The notes: generated by a model not told the origin, from the letters alone. Numbered from the stretch's first letter, positions 16,851 to 26,360 are shown. The stretch: 64,000 nucleotides of DNA from Sphingopyxis sp. 113P3 (GCF_001278035.1 NZ_CP009452.1:1149501-1213500); one strand, 5' to 3'. Numbers and translations are program-made.

Positions 16851-18088
16851 CAGGGCAATCGCTTCAGGTTAACGATTGGGGGTGGCGATTGAAGAGCTGA
16901 GCTGATTCAGGGGTGCTCCACCCAGGAGGGGGCATTTGATGGCCGGCACTGTATCGCTACTGGATCATTTTTCGGCGCTGAAGGATCCGCGCCAGCAATG
17001 GCGGGTGATCTATCCACTTCGAGAGATCCTGTTTCTGGTTCTGTCCGCGACGCTGAGCGGAATGGAAGATTTTGTCGAGATCAGGCTGTGGGGACAGCAG
17101 CGTCTGGACTTCCTGCGCCGCTTTCTGCCCTTTGAGCGCGGGATACCGGCGCACGACACTTTGAACGACGTGATCAATGCGATCGACGAGGAGCTGTTCA
17201 AATCCTGCTTTGCAAGCTGGGTAGAGACGCTTCGCGAGCAGGAGCCGGACATTATCGCGATCGACGGCAAGACCTCGCGCCGGTCGCATGACCGCGGCCG
17301 CGGCCGTGATCCGCTGCACATGGTATCAGCCTGGGCGACGCGCCAGCGTCTGGTTCTGGGACAGGAGGCGATCGAGCATAAATCGAACGAGATCGTCGCC
17401 ATTCCGCGCCTGCTCGAGCGACTGGAACTCAAGGGCGCGCTGGTGACGATCGACGCCATGGGCACCCAGAGCGAGATCGCCGAGAAGATCGTGGCGAAGG
17501 GGGGTGATTATTTGCTGGCGCTCAAAGCCAACCGGCCTGCTACCTATAGGGATGTGGTCCGCTTCTTCGCCGAGCCGCCTGCCGATCAGCTCTCCGAGCC
17601 CTTCGAAACGGTCGAAAAGGATCACGGCCGCCTCGAGAGCAGGCGTCATGTCGTATGCCACGAGGTGGATTGGCTGTTCTCCGACCGGCGCTATCCCGAC
17701 GAACCACGATTCCCGCATCTCGCCATGATCGCGATGGTCGAAACCCAAGTCGAACGACAGGGGCGCCTCGAGCAGGAGCGACGTTATTATCTCTCCTCTG
17801 CTAAGCTCGATGCCAAAAGCTTCGCCGCTGCCGTACGCGCCCATTGGGGCATCGAAAACCGGCTTCACTGGGTCCTCGATGTCGTCTTCCATGACGACCT
17901 CGCCCGCCTCAGAACCGGTTCCGGCCCCCAAAATATGGCCGTCGTCAAACACATGGCCATGAACCTCGTGCGCGCTCAGGACGATAAGCACAGCCTCAAG
18001 ATCCGGCGAAAACTCGCCAACCTCAATCCCGACTACCTCCAGAAACTCCTCACCCAAGCCCCCGCGTTAACCTGAAGCGATTCCCCTG
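16851..18088 (+). mobile_element. ISAs1-family insertion sequence, intact
   Basis: A 1,238-bp element bounded by 24-bp inverted repeats at 16851-16874 and 18065-18088, differing only at their sixth base. Each tip begins CAGGG and both contain ATCGCTTCAGGTTAACG. The 10 bases outside each end are identical (GGCAGAGCGC at 16841-16850 and 18089-18098), a perfect target duplication of the size expected for ISAs1. One intact transposase gene fills the element. The insertion lies between trbI and the HWE kinase gene, and the perfect ends and duplication indicate recent arrival. Confidence 0.93.
16939..18075 (+). CDS. ISAs1-family transposase
   Basis: A 378-residue DDE transposase. The start is ATG 16939, nine bases after AGGAGG. 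The N-terminal DUF4338-like motif LLDHFSALKDPRQQWRVIYP is followed by the catalytic blocks: IIAIDGKTSRRS (first Asp), LVTIDAMGTQ (second Asp) and HWGIENRLHWVLDVVFHDD (Glu). Full length and uninterrupted, so probably active. Confidence 0.93.
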   Translation: MAGTVSLLDHFSALKDPRQQWRVIYPLREILFLVLSATLSGMEDFVEIRLWGQQRLDFLRRFLPFERGIPAHDTLNDVINAIDEELFKSCFASWVETLREQEPDIIAIDGKTSRRSHDRGRGRDPLHMVSAWATRQRLVLGQEAIEHKSNEIVAIPRLLERLELKGALVTIDAMGTQSEIAEKIVAKGGDYLLALKANRPATYRDVVRFFAEPPADQLSEPFETVEKDHGRLESRRHVVCHEVDWLFSDRRYPDEPRFPHLAMIAMVETQVERQGRLEQERRYYLSSAKLDAKSFAAAVRAHWGIENRLHWVLDVVFHDDLARLRTGSGPQNMAVVKHMAMNLVRAQDDKHSLKIRRKLANLNPDYLQKLLTQAPALT

Positions 18089-18165
18089 GGCAGAGCGCCG
18101 ACATAGCTTGTCATACTCATGGCGAGCGCCCATGCTCAGGCCCCTTAAGGGCAATAGGAGCGTAA

Positions 18166-19299
18166 ATGGCGGATCTTAACGGCAGTATCTCCGCGGAGCC
18201 GAGCAGCGGGCGCCCCGCCGGGCCCATGAGCGGGCGCGCGCCCTTTGGCGCGCGCGACGCCGGATCGCTACCGCCCCCGGGGAGGCAGGCCGCCGTCAAT
18301 GCCGCCTTGGACGGTGTTCCGGACCCGCGGGACTGGCTGGCCGCGATTATCGAGGGGTCGAACGACGCGATCATCAGCAAGGACCTCCATGGCATCATCC
18401 AAAGCTGGAACGAGGGAGCGACGCGCCTTTTCGGCTACGCGCCCGAGGAGGTCATCGGAAAATCGGTGACGATCCTGATCCCGCCGGCCCGACTGGATGA
18501 AGAACCCCGCATTCTTGCAGAGATTCAGCAGGGCCGCCGTATCCTGCCGTTCGAGACGCAACGATTGCGCAAGAATGGTGAGCTGGTCGACATCTCGCTC
18601 ACCATTTCGCCGATCCACGACGCGCATGGGACCATCGTCGGCGCCTCGAAAATTGCCCGCGACATCACCGAGCGGCGGATCGCCCAGGAGCAGCAGAAGC
18701 TTCTCATGGGCGAAATGCACCACCGCGTGAAGAATCTCTTTGCGCTCGCCAATGCGATTGTCGCGATCAGTTCGCGATCCGGCGGAACGCTCGACGATAT
18801 AATCGGCATGATCCAGGACCGCCTGCAGGCGCTGGCGCGCGCGCATGAGCTCACGATGGAGGGGGTCGACGAGGCGAACCCGTCGCCTCCGCAGACAGAA
18901 CTTCTGGCATTGATCCACGCGATCCTCGCACCCTATGTGGCGGAAAGCCGGATCGTCGTTGACGGAGATGAATGTCTTGTGGGCGGACAGGCGGTCACGA
19001 ACATTGCCCTTCTGCTCCACGAACTTGCGACAAACGCGGCCAAATATGGGTCGCTTTCCGTGCCTGAAGGCCAGCTCCTCGTTCGCGTCGAGGGGAGCGG
19101 CCGCGATATCCGCCTTCGCTGGGAGGAAAGGGGCGGCCCGCCACCCGCGCAAGGAGAAGTCGAGCGGGCAGGCGGGGGTTTTGGAACGCGTCTCGAAAAA
19201 GGCATTGCCACGACGCTCAAGGCATCGATCGACCGCGACTGGAAGCCCGGCGGACTGTTCGTCTCGATACTCGTTCCGCGCGAAGCGCTGGGGGCCTGA
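18166..19299 (+). CDS. PAS-domain sensor histidine kinase, HWE family
   Basis: A 377-residue soluble kinase. A PAS domain spans about residues 57-170 (AIIEGSNDAIISKDLHGIIQ ... ASKIARDITERR). It lacks the cysteine motif of LOV photoreceptors. The phosphoacceptor block LLMGEMHHRVKN (His185/186) and the ATPase part with LLLHELATNAAKYGSL and GGGFGTRLEKGI identify the HWE/HisKA_2 class. TAGGAG precedes ATG 18166. No response regulator or sigma/anti-sigma partner is adjacent. It lies between two unrelated insertion sequences, and the ISAs1 copy sits 77 bases upstream, so its promoter may have been altered. Confidence 0.9.
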   Translation: MADLNGSISAEPSSGRPAGPMSGRAPFGARDAGSLPPPGRQAAVNAALDGVPDPRDWLAAIIEGSNDAIISKDLHGIIQSWNEGATRLFGYAPEEVIGKSVTILIPPARLDEEPRILAEIQQGRRILPFETQRLRKNGELVDISLTISPIHDAHGTIVGASKIARDITERRIAQEQQKLLMGEMHHRVKNLFALANAIVAISSRSGGTLDDIIGMIQDRLQALARAHELTMEGVDEANPSPPQTELLALIHAILAPYVAESRIVVDGDECLVGGQAVTNIALLLHELATNAAKYGSLSVPEGQLLVRVEGSGRDIRLRWEERGGPPPAQGEVERAGGGFGTRLEKGIATTLKASIDRDWKPGGLFVSILVPREALGA

Positions 19300-19383
19300 A
19301 TCTGCGGGGGGAGCCGTGGCCAACCGGGCGGGGCGCTTGAGGGAGAGGCCCCCGCGAGACGGCGCGTCGATTCAGCAAGTTAG

Positions 19384-20817
19384 CACTACTTTGGCAGAAA
19401 TGTGATTTTTGGGATTCCCAAAAGGAGATTTCCCTGATTCATGGGGAGCCAGCTTTTATGGAGGCTGGCGATGTCAGAGGATTGGCGCAATGATCTTGAG
19501 GTTTGGCTGACGCCATTTTTGTCGGCGTTGCGGCACAAGGCGCGGAAGCGTGTGTGCCCGGCCTATATCGCGGGATTGATCGGCCCCGGTGACCGCAAGA
19601 GCGTGCAGCCGATGGCGGCTCGTGATGGTGAGTTTGGCTACGACCAACTGCATCATTTCGTCGCGGACGGGGTGTGGGATAGTGCGCCGCTCGAGGCTGT
19701 TCTTCTGAAGGAAGCCGATCGTCTGGTTGGAGACGAAGCGGGATATCTGGTCATTGACGATACTGCCTTGCCGAAGAAGGGCCGTCATTCGGTCGGCGTG
19801 GCTGCGCAATACGCCTCCTCCCTTGGCAAGACCTCGAACTGCCAATCCCTCGTTTCGGTGACGCTAGCGTCCGGGGAGGTTCCGGTGATGGTGGGCCTGC
19901 GGCTCTTTTTGCCTGAAAGCTGGACGGACGACGCCCCCCGCATGGAGCGCGCCCGTGTCCCCCAGGAGCGACAAGTCGCTCGCACAAAGCCGGAGATCGC
20001 TATCGAGGAGATCGATCGGGTCATTGCCTCGGGCACTCGGTTCGGCTGCGTTCTAGCCGACGCCGGCTACGGGGCGAGCGGCCCCTTCCGCCAGGCTCTG
20101 AGCGAGCGTGGTTTGCGGTGGGCGGTGGGCATGTCACGGCGTCAGAATGTCTATCCGGCAGACACCGGGCTGATCTTTCCCGAGGCAGCAACAGGCAGGC
20201 GCCGCAAATATCACGTCCCCGACCGCACCGCCGTTTCTGCCGAAAAGATGCTGGGAGAAGAAAAATGGAAGAAAATCAGCTGGCGACGCGGGACCAAAGG
20301 CAAGCTGACCTGTAAATTTGCGGCATGCCGCGTCCGGGTGGCCGATGGCCACAGGCACCGCATGAGTGACGGGCGGGTCCAGGCCATGCCCAGCGAGGAG
20401 GAAGTCTGGCTGGTGGGGGAACGGCGCGAAAGCGGAGAGCAAAAATACTATCTCTCGAACTTGCCAGCCGACACGCCGATCAAGGCGCTCGCCGGTGCCA
20501 TCAAGGCGCGGTGGATCTGCGAGCAGGCGCATCAGCAGCTGAAGGAGGAACTCGGTCTCGACCACTTTGAGGGCCGATCATGGACCGGACTACACCGACA
20601 CGCGCTGATGACGATGATCGCCTATGCCTTTCTTCAGTCCCGCCGTCTAAGCGCAGCGGGGCGGAAAAAAAAGAAACTCGGGACCGCCGCCGCAACCGAC
20701 CATGCCTGCCGTCAGGCAGGCGATAATCAACCTCTTCGCAAGACCGCCACCGACGATCTGCCCTCACTGCAATAAACTGGTTACAGCGACCGATCCGAAT
20801 AATCTGCCAAAGTAGTG
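19384..20817 (+). mobile_element. IS701-family insertion sequence, intact
   Basis: A 1,434-bp element with perfect 15-bp inverted repeats CACTACTTTGGCAGA at 19384-19398 and its complement at 20803-20817. It is flanked by a 4-bp duplication TTAG (19380-19383 and 20818-20821), which matches the YTAR target preference of IS701. A single transposase gene is intact. It separates the HWE kinase from a secreted unknown protein. Confidence 0.92.
19471..20775 (+). CDS. IS701-family transposase
   Basis: A 434-residue transposase starting at ATG 19471, which follows GGAGG and matches the usual start MSEDWRNDLEVWL; an in-frame ATG at 19441 is an alternative. DDE residues appear in LVIDDTALPKKG (first Asp) and CVLADAGYG (second Asp), with the Glu in WICEQAHQQLKEELGLDHFE, the characteristic IS701 C-terminal block. 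No disruptions seen. Confidence 0.92.
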   Translation: MSEDWRNDLEVWLTPFLSALRHKARKRVCPAYIAGLIGPGDRKSVQPMAARDGEFGYDQLHHFVADGVWDSAPLEAVLLKEADRLVGDEAGYLVIDDTALPKKGRHSVGVAAQYASSLGKTSNCQSLVSVTLASGEVPVMVGLRLFLPESWTDDAPRMERARVPQERQVARTKPEIAIEEIDRVIASGTRFGCVLADAGYGASGPFRQALSERGLRWAVGMSRRQNVYPADTGLIFPEAATGRRRKYHVPDRTAVSAEKMLGEEKWKKISWRRGTKGKLTCKFAACRVRVADGHRHRMSDGRVQAMPSEEEVWLVGERRESGEQKYYLSNLPADTPIKALAGAIKARWICEQAHQQLKEELGLDHFEGRSWTGLHRHALMTMIAYAFLQSRRLSAAGRKKKKLGTAAATDHACRQAGDNQPLRKTATDDLPSLQ

Positions 20818-20905
20818 TTAGGACCAGAATCCCAATATAATTTGGGGTTGGCCCCCTTGTCCTGCCTTCATAACGGGCAGGATGACCAGTAAGGGAGGGC
20901 TAATT

Positions 20906-21787
20906 GTGACGAAAACGGCGACGATTTCGACGGCACTGAGCCTGGGGCTCGCCCTCGCGGCCACCCCCGCGGCAGCGCAGGACTGGCGCTATTGCCTCAC
21001 TATTCTCAAGGATGGTCGCGGTGTTGAAAGCGCGCTGCTCGTCGGCCCGGTGCTCGAAGTGGCCGCGGTCCCCGATATGAAGCAGGCCTGGACCCAATTC
21101 ACCAGAGCGACCGCCGAGGCGGCGATGCGGCAGCATGGCCAGAGCGGAAGCGTGACCGTCAACTGTTCCATCGGTGAATCGCTGGCCGCCACCCAGAGTC
21201 ACCGCCGGCGGATGCTGAGCATCGCGCAGCAGCGCGGTCTTCCCTACCGGGAAATAGCCTGGAATCCCACGCCTTCTTCCGTCAGAAACGAGCCTCGCAC
21301 GCTTGGCGACGAGGGCGCGCAAGCGAATGATCAACGCGAGGCAAAGCCCTCATCCGGTCCTGGTGGCGCTATCCCTTCGAACGCCGAAGCAAAGCAGCTT
21401 GAGCCGCCGAGGTGGATCGGAGCGCCCGACACTCCGCCCCCCACGGGCTATAGCGACTGGCAGACCTATGCCCGCGGCTGGGTATATCAGGGCCACAGCG
21501 TCCCGGTTCGTGTCGATTATGCATACCGAATCTTTGATAATGAGATCCGCGTCGTTTGGCGGTGCACCAACGAAAGCAGCCTCGATCTTGCCTGTTCGGT
21601 CGGCGGCGGCAAGCCCAAGGAATATGGCTGCAAACGAACGGGCGTCGACGTTGGTACGACCAGGAGTCTCGGCGAGCGCGCCAGCGTTCGTGCTGGGAGT
21701 GCGTATGCCTTCCCGAGCGACTTTGCCTGCCGGGGATTGAATGCCAATGGCGTGAGCCCGCACGCTGACATTCGTTGGGAGGGCTGA
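20906..21787 (+). CDS. Secreted protein of unknown function
   Basis: A 293-residue product with a strong signal peptide ending TPAAAQD. The GTG at 20906 is preferred over ATG 20882 because AGGGAGGG precedes it and it places the signal peptide at the N terminus. The mature protein contains DWRYCLTIL and several paired cysteines in the last 90 residues (VWRCTN, LACSV, YGCKRTG, DFACRGL), suggesting a disulfide-bonded periplasmic or extracellular domain. No family is recognised. It stands alone immediately after the IS701 copy. Confidence 0.6.
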   Translation: MTKTATISTALSLGLALAATPAAAQDWRYCLTILKDGRGVESALLVGPVLEVAAVPDMKQAWTQFTRATAEAAMRQHGQSGSVTVNCSIGESLAATQSHRRRMLSIAQQRGLPYREIAWNPTPSSVRNEPRTLGDEGAQANDQREAKPSSGPGGAIPSNAEAKQLEPPRWIGAPDTPPPTGYSDWQTYARGWVYQGHSVPVRVDYAYRIFDNEIRVVWRCTNESSLDLACSVGGGKPKEYGCKRTGVDVGTTRSLGERASVRAGSAYAFPSDFACRGLNANGVSPHADIRWEG

Positions 21788-21921
21788 GAGGCCCCCTGCC
21801 AACCAATATCGGCAGCAGCAGTCAGCGTCGGTCCGGGCGAACCGAGACCGAACCGGCTGTTCTTGTGTCCTTTTCTCACCGTGCGAGCCGGATTTTGGGG
21901 GCGGGTCACCAGACCCAGACG

Positions 21922-21951
21922 AAAATATACTTAGTACTTGAAGTATTTTTT
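21922..21951. promoter_or_regulatory. AT-rich inverted repeat upstream of TonB receptor gene
   Basis: Arms AAAATATACTT (21922-21932) and AAGTATTTTTT (21941-21951) pair at 10 of 11 positions around an 8-base loop. The site is conspicuously AT-rich in a GC-rich region. It lies 135 bases after the secreted protein gene and 204 bases before the TonB receptor ATG. It could be a repressor operator or, read on the plus strand, a terminator-like hairpin with a U-rich 3' arm. The remaining 22 or so hundred-base gap (21788-22155) holds no gene. Confidence 0.45.
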
Positions 21952-22155
21952 CAGGCTGGTAATCAGGCGGTGGGACGGATGGAAAACCGTCGGCACGCAC
22001 TGAGAATCAAAAGATATCCCGCGCCGACGACAAAGAGGCTTCGCCAAAGACACCCCGTTCCAAAAACAAGGGTCGGATGCGCAATGCCCGCATTTCCGCC
22101 GCGCTGACGCGTGCGGGAAGAGCTGGCGCGCGCGGATCAGTTTTGGAGGACAGAA

Positions 22156-24423
22156 ATGAAAACGGGACTTTACTTGATTTCGACCGCGATTGCCGCGCTT
22201 GCGGCCGCGCCGGTCCAGGCGCAGTCCGACACGGCCCCGCCGGTCGACGACAGCGCCGCGGCCAGTGAGGAAAATTATAGCGGCGATATCGTCGTCACGG
22301 CGCAGCGCCGATCGGAAAGCGTCCAGGACGTGCCGATCGCGATTTCCGCCTTCAACGCCGAGATGGTCGAGGCGAGCGGCAGCACCAACATCACCAGCCT
22401 CAACGGCCTTGCGCCCAACGTCGTCCTGCAAACGCAAGGTCTGGTTGCGAATGTCCCGATGATCTCGATCCGCGGCATGAGCACTGCCGACCCCGATCCC
22501 AACGCCGACCCCAAGGTCAGCACGATCATCGACGGCGTCTATATCCCCTTCGTGTCGAGCACGATGCTCGACCTGTTCGACGTCGAGCGCATCGAAGTGC
22601 TGAAGGGACCGCAGGGCGTCCTGTTCGGCAAGAACAATCTTGCCGGCACGATCAACGTCATTACCGCGCGGCCGACCGATGACTTCGGCGGCGAGGTCCG
22701 GCTTACGGCGGGTTCATATGGGCTCAAGCAGTTCCGCGGCAAGATCAACACCGGGCGCTTCGCGGGCGACGCGCTCGCCGCCAAGATCGCGGTCAATTTC
22801 CGCGACTATGACGGCTACAGCCGCAATGTCGTGACGGGCAATCGCCTCAATGGTGCCAACGTCAAGTCGGTGCGCGGCGCACTCAATTTCGATCAGGGCG
22901 GCGCTTTCAATTCGACGCTGGTGGTTGACTGGCTGAAGCAGAAGACGACCGGCCCCGCGCCGCACGTTCTCGACAATGGGGACCCCAATTGGGATCTCTT
23001 GCCCGACATCGTGAAGACCGACGTGCGCAAGGCGGCGGTGCCCTTCGATCCTTATGCCAACACCGAAAGCTACGGCGGGTCGTGGACGTCGAACCTCGAC
23101 GTCGGATATGGATCGATCACCGCGGTGCTCGGCTATCGCCATCTTGACTATGTGACCCGCGGCGACTTCGATGGTCTGATCACGCCCGCGCCGCAGCTCG
23201 ATGTGTTGCGTGATTTTTCGGGCAATTCGAAGAGCGCGGAACTGCGTTATGTCTCGCCCGCCGACGAGCCGGTCGATTTTGTCGTGGGCGCCTATTACCA
23301 GGCCGACAAGTGGCACCAGTACAACATGGTGCTCGCCAACCCCACCACGACCACCCTCGCGCAGCTTTACCAGGATACCGAAAGCTACGCCCTGTTCGCG
23401 CTTGTCAACGCGCATCCGACCGAGCGGCTGACGCTGTCGATCGGCGGCCGCTACAGTCACGACCGCAAGAAATATGACATCGCCTCGCAGGCGCTGGTGA
23501 ACGGCAACCAGATCTCCTCCTTCGACAGCAGCCTCAAGGCGAGCTGGGCCGAATTCACGCCGCGCCTCACGGTCGAGTATAAGCTTGCCCCCGCAGCGAT
23601 GGTCTACGCCAATTATTCGCAAGGCTATAAGGCCGGCGGCTATAATTCGCGCGGAACCATCCCTGAAAATGTGGGCCCCTATAACCCCGAGCGCGTCAAT
23701 GCCTTCGAGGTTGGCGCCAAGACCGATCTTTTCGACCGTTTGCTGCGCTTCAACGTCGCAGGCTTCCTCAACAAGTATCGCGATCTTCAAAGCGCGGTAA
23801 CGAAGATGGGGTCGGTCCGGGCGGAGAATATCACCACGAACGTGGCGGCGGCCGAAATCTATGGTTTCGAGGTTGAGACGCTGCTGCGGCCTTCGCACAA
23901 CTTCACCTTGGGCGCGAACATCGCCTATCTGCACGCGCGCTACACCGATTTCTGCGCGGACACCGACGGCGTGTTCACCAACGGCGCGCCCGAGCCCGGG
24001 CAGTGCGGCCCCGCGGTGCCGGTGCTCCTCAACGGCGTTCCCAATGGCACCTTCGCCGTCCCGACCGACTCGACCGGTCTGGAACTTGCCAATGCGCCCA
24101 AATGGAGCGGCAGCCTGTCGGCCGACTATGTGATCCCGATGGGGTTCGGCGAGATCAAGCTGCACAGCGATGCGCGCTACTCGGCCCGCTTCAACACCTG
24201 GGGGCGCGACAACAATCCGGGCTACTACCGCAAGGAAGTCGTGCTGGTGAACGCGAGCATCGGAATCGCCGGCGAGGACGACAGGTGGAAGGTCACGCTC
24301 TATGGCTCGAACCTCACCAACCAGAAGGTGATTTCGGGTGCGATCTCGGCGGGCGCGACGCCGATCCAGCAATTCTACCAGCCGCCGCGCGAATTCGGCG
24401 TCGACGTGGCGTTCAAATTCTAA
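22156..24423 (+). CDS. TonB-dependent outer-membrane receptor
   Basis: A 755-residue receptor starting at ATG 22156 behind GGAGGA. A signal peptide ends PVQAQS. A TonB-box-like strand DIVVTAQRR leads into a plug domain (VPIAISAFN ... VERIEVLKGPQGVLFGKNNLAGTINVIT), and a beta-barrel ends in the terminal Phe (VAFKF) needed for Bam assembly. This is the FecA/CirA-like class abundant in sphingomonads. The sulfatase gene follows 80 bases later on the same strand, so the imported substrate may be a sulfated organic compound; the ligand itself cannot be read from sequence. Confidence 0.9.
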   Translation: MKTGLYLISTAIAALAAAPVQAQSDTAPPVDDSAAASEENYSGDIVVTAQRRSESVQDVPIAISAFNAEMVEASGSTNITSLNGLAPNVVLQTQGLVANVPMISIRGMSTADPDPNADPKVSTIIDGVYIPFVSSTMLDLFDVERIEVLKGPQGVLFGKNNLAGTINVITARPTDDFGGEVRLTAGSYGLKQFRGKINTGRFAGDALAAKIAVNFRDYDGYSRNVVTGNRLNGANVKSVRGALNFDQGGAFNSTLVVDWLKQKTTGPAPHVLDNGDPNWDLLPDIVKTDVRKAAVPFDPYANTESYGGSWTSNLDVGYGSITAVLGYRHLDYVTRGDFDGLITPAPQLDVLRDFSGNSKSAELRYVSPADEPVDFVVGAYYQADKWHQYNMVLANPTTTTLAQLYQDTESYALFALVNAHPTERLTLSIGGRYSHDRKKYDIASQALVNGNQISSFDSSLKASWAEFTPRLTVEYKLAPAAMVYANYSQGYKAGGYNSRGTIPENVGPYNPERVNAFEVGAKTDLFDRLLRFNVAGFLNKYRDLQSAVTKMGSVRAENITTNVAAAEIYGFEVETLLRPSHNFTLGANIAYLHARYTDFCADTDGVFTNGAPEPGQCGPAVPVLLNGVPNGTFAVPTDSTGLELANAPKWSGSLSADYVIPMGFGEIKLHSDARYSARFNTWGRDNNPGYYRKEVVLVNASIGIAGEDDRWKVTLYGSNLTNQKVISGAISAGATPIQQFYQPPREFGVDVAFKF

Positions 24424-24503
24424 TCTGGAGCTGAGCTGGTACGCCCGCGGCGCAGCCAGGCGGCGCCGCGGGCGGAGCACATGGGGACAAAAGGAGATTG
24501 ACG

Positions 24504-26204
24504 ATGAGTTGGGACGTGAATCGGCGGACGTTTGTCGGCGGTATGGGAGCGCTGGCGGCGGCCGGCCTTGCGATGCCGGCCTTTGCGAAGAACGGCAAGA
24601 AACTCAACGTCCTGATGATCGTCACCGACCAGGAGCAGAGCATCGCGAGCTATCCCAAGGGATTGCTTGAAAAGCTCCCGGCACACCGCGAACTGCTCGA
24701 ACGCGGGCTGCTCGTTGAAAATTACAACGTCCACACCACGCCCTGTACGCCCTCGCGCTCGACAATCTTCCAGGGACATCACACCCAGCAGACGGGGCTG
24801 TTCCTCAACAGCGACAATGCCCCCCATCCCGTTGCAGCCGAGGACATGCCGACGCTCGGCCACATGATGCAGGCGGCAGGCTATTACACCTCCTACAAGG
24901 GCAAGTGGCACCTCAGCCGCATCAACCATGAGCGCAACTGGACGCGCATTCCGGGCGGGATCTACCCGACCACCGAGCGCGCCATGGAGAAATACGGCTT
25001 CCACGACTATGGCTTCGACGGCGAAGAGGTGGGGCTGACATGGGACGGGTACAAGTCCGACATGTTCGTCGCGGGCGACGCCGCGCGCGCGATCTTCGAC
25101 TATGCGCGAAGTGACAAGGCCGGCGGCAAGCCCTGGTTTCAGGTCGTCGGGCTCGTCAACCCGCACGACATCATGTTCTACGACGCGACGGGCAAGCAGG
25201 CGGAAAGCCGGCCCGACCCGAATATCCTGGGGCCGCTTCGCCGCGAGCCCGGCGACCCTCTCTACGAAGTCGACAATAAATTCGATCTCCCGGAAAGCTT
25301 CTACAAGGACGATCTTAGCACCAAGCCCGAGGCGCACCGGGCGATCGTCCGCCTCAACGACCTCTTCTATGGCGTCATGCGCCACGACGACGAGGAGAGC
25401 TGGCACCGCTTCATCAACTATTATTATAATTGCCTGCGCGACGTCGACCGGCGCCTCGGCCAATTGCTCTGGGCGCTCAAGGAGAGCGGCCAGATCGACA
25501 ACACGATCATCATCTACACGAGCGACCATGGCGAGCGCGCGGGCGCGCACGGGATGCGCCAGAAGGGCGCGACCATGTACCGCGAAGAGGTGAATATCCC
25601 GATGATCATCGCGCATCCCGATGTCGCGGGCGGACGCACGACCAAGGGCCTCATGGGTGCGATCGACATCGCCCCCACCTTGATGGGCCTTGCCGGGGTT
25701 TCGGGGGGCGAACAGGCCGAGCGCTTCCCCGGCCTTCCCGGCGTCGACGTGTCGAGCCTGCTCACTTCGCCGGCATCACCGACCGAGCGCGATCGGCGGG
25801 GGCATCTCTTCAACTATGCGGTCGCCCATTATTGGGAGCCGACCGAGAACCGGACCGCAACGCTCCCCTCGGGCGAGCCCGATTACAGCAAGCGCTTCGA
25901 CCTTTCGAAGCGGCGCCTGCACCGCGGCGTCCATGACGGGCGTTACAAGTTCGCGCGCTATTTTGCGCCGGCTGAGCATCATACACCGAAGGACTGGAAG
26001 ACGCTCACGGCGCTTAACGACCTTGAGCTTTACGATACGCACGCTGACCCCGGCGAAATGGTCAACCTGGCAAACGACCCCAAGCACAAGGCGACGGTGC
26101 TCCGCCTCAACAAGATGGTGAATGCGCTCGTGGCGCGCGAAGTCGGGCCTGACGACGGCAGCGAATATCCAGGGCCGACCGAAATGTACAACCAGCGCGG
26201 GTGA
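24504..26204 (+). CDS. Tat-exported formylglycine-type sulfatase
   Basis: A 566-residue hydrolase starting at ATG 24504, seven bases after AAGGAG. It has a twin-arginine signal (NRRTFVGG at residues 6-13, hydrophobic core, then MPAFAKN). The sulfatase maturation motif CTPSR places the formylglycine-forming Cys at residue 81. Metal-site elements include VTDQ (Asp42), the GKWHLS block and the YTSDHGERAGAHG block. It would cleave sulfate esters in the periplasm. Arylsulfatase, choline-sulfatase and carbohydrate-sulfatase roles cannot be separated. No dedicated anaerobic maturase is adjacent. Confidence 0.88.
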   Translation: MSWDVNRRTFVGGMGALAAAGLAMPAFAKNGKKLNVLMIVTDQEQSIASYPKGLLEKLPAHRELLERGLLVENYNVHTTPCTPSRSTIFQGHHTQQTGLFLNSDNAPHPVAAEDMPTLGHMMQAAGYYTSYKGKWHLSRINHERNWTRIPGGIYPTTERAMEKYGFHDYGFDGEEVGLTWDGYKSDMFVAGDAARAIFDYARSDKAGGKPWFQVVGLVNPHDIMFYDATGKQAESRPDPNILGPLRREPGDPLYEVDNKFDLPESFYKDDLSTKPEAHRAIVRLNDLFYGVMRHDDEESWHRFINYYYNCLRDVDRRLGQLLWALKESGQIDNTIIIYTSDHGERAGAHGMRQKGATMYREEVNIPMIIAHPDVAGGRTTKGLMGAIDIAPTLMGLAGVSGGEQAERFPGLPGVDVSSLLTSPASPTERDRRGHLFNYAVAHYWEPTENRTATLPSGEPDYSKRFDLSKRRLHRGVHDGRYKFARYFAPAEHHTPKDWKTLTALNDLELYDTHADPGEMVNLANDPKHKATVLRLNKMVNALVAREVGPDDGSEYPGPTEMYNQRG

Positions 26205-26360
26205 GGGGAAGCCGGGGCGCTGCTCTTGCAACTGAAGATGTTCTGATTATGTTCCAGGGATGGCGATCCCTCCGGCAGCCCCTGACCGGGCCGATTTCAT
26301 AAGCGGGCTCAGCCCGGGCCATCTTGCGGCGATCGTAGATCGCTGCGGGAGGCAGCGGTC

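Noticed and set aside
16851..20817. Composite transposon carrying the HWE kinase between two insertion sequences
   Set aside because: The flanking elements belong to different families with unrelated ends, and each has its own target duplication, so they inserted independently.
22714..24480. Long minus-strand open frame opposite the first TonB receptor
   Set aside because: It lies entirely over a complete receptor gene and resembles no protein family.
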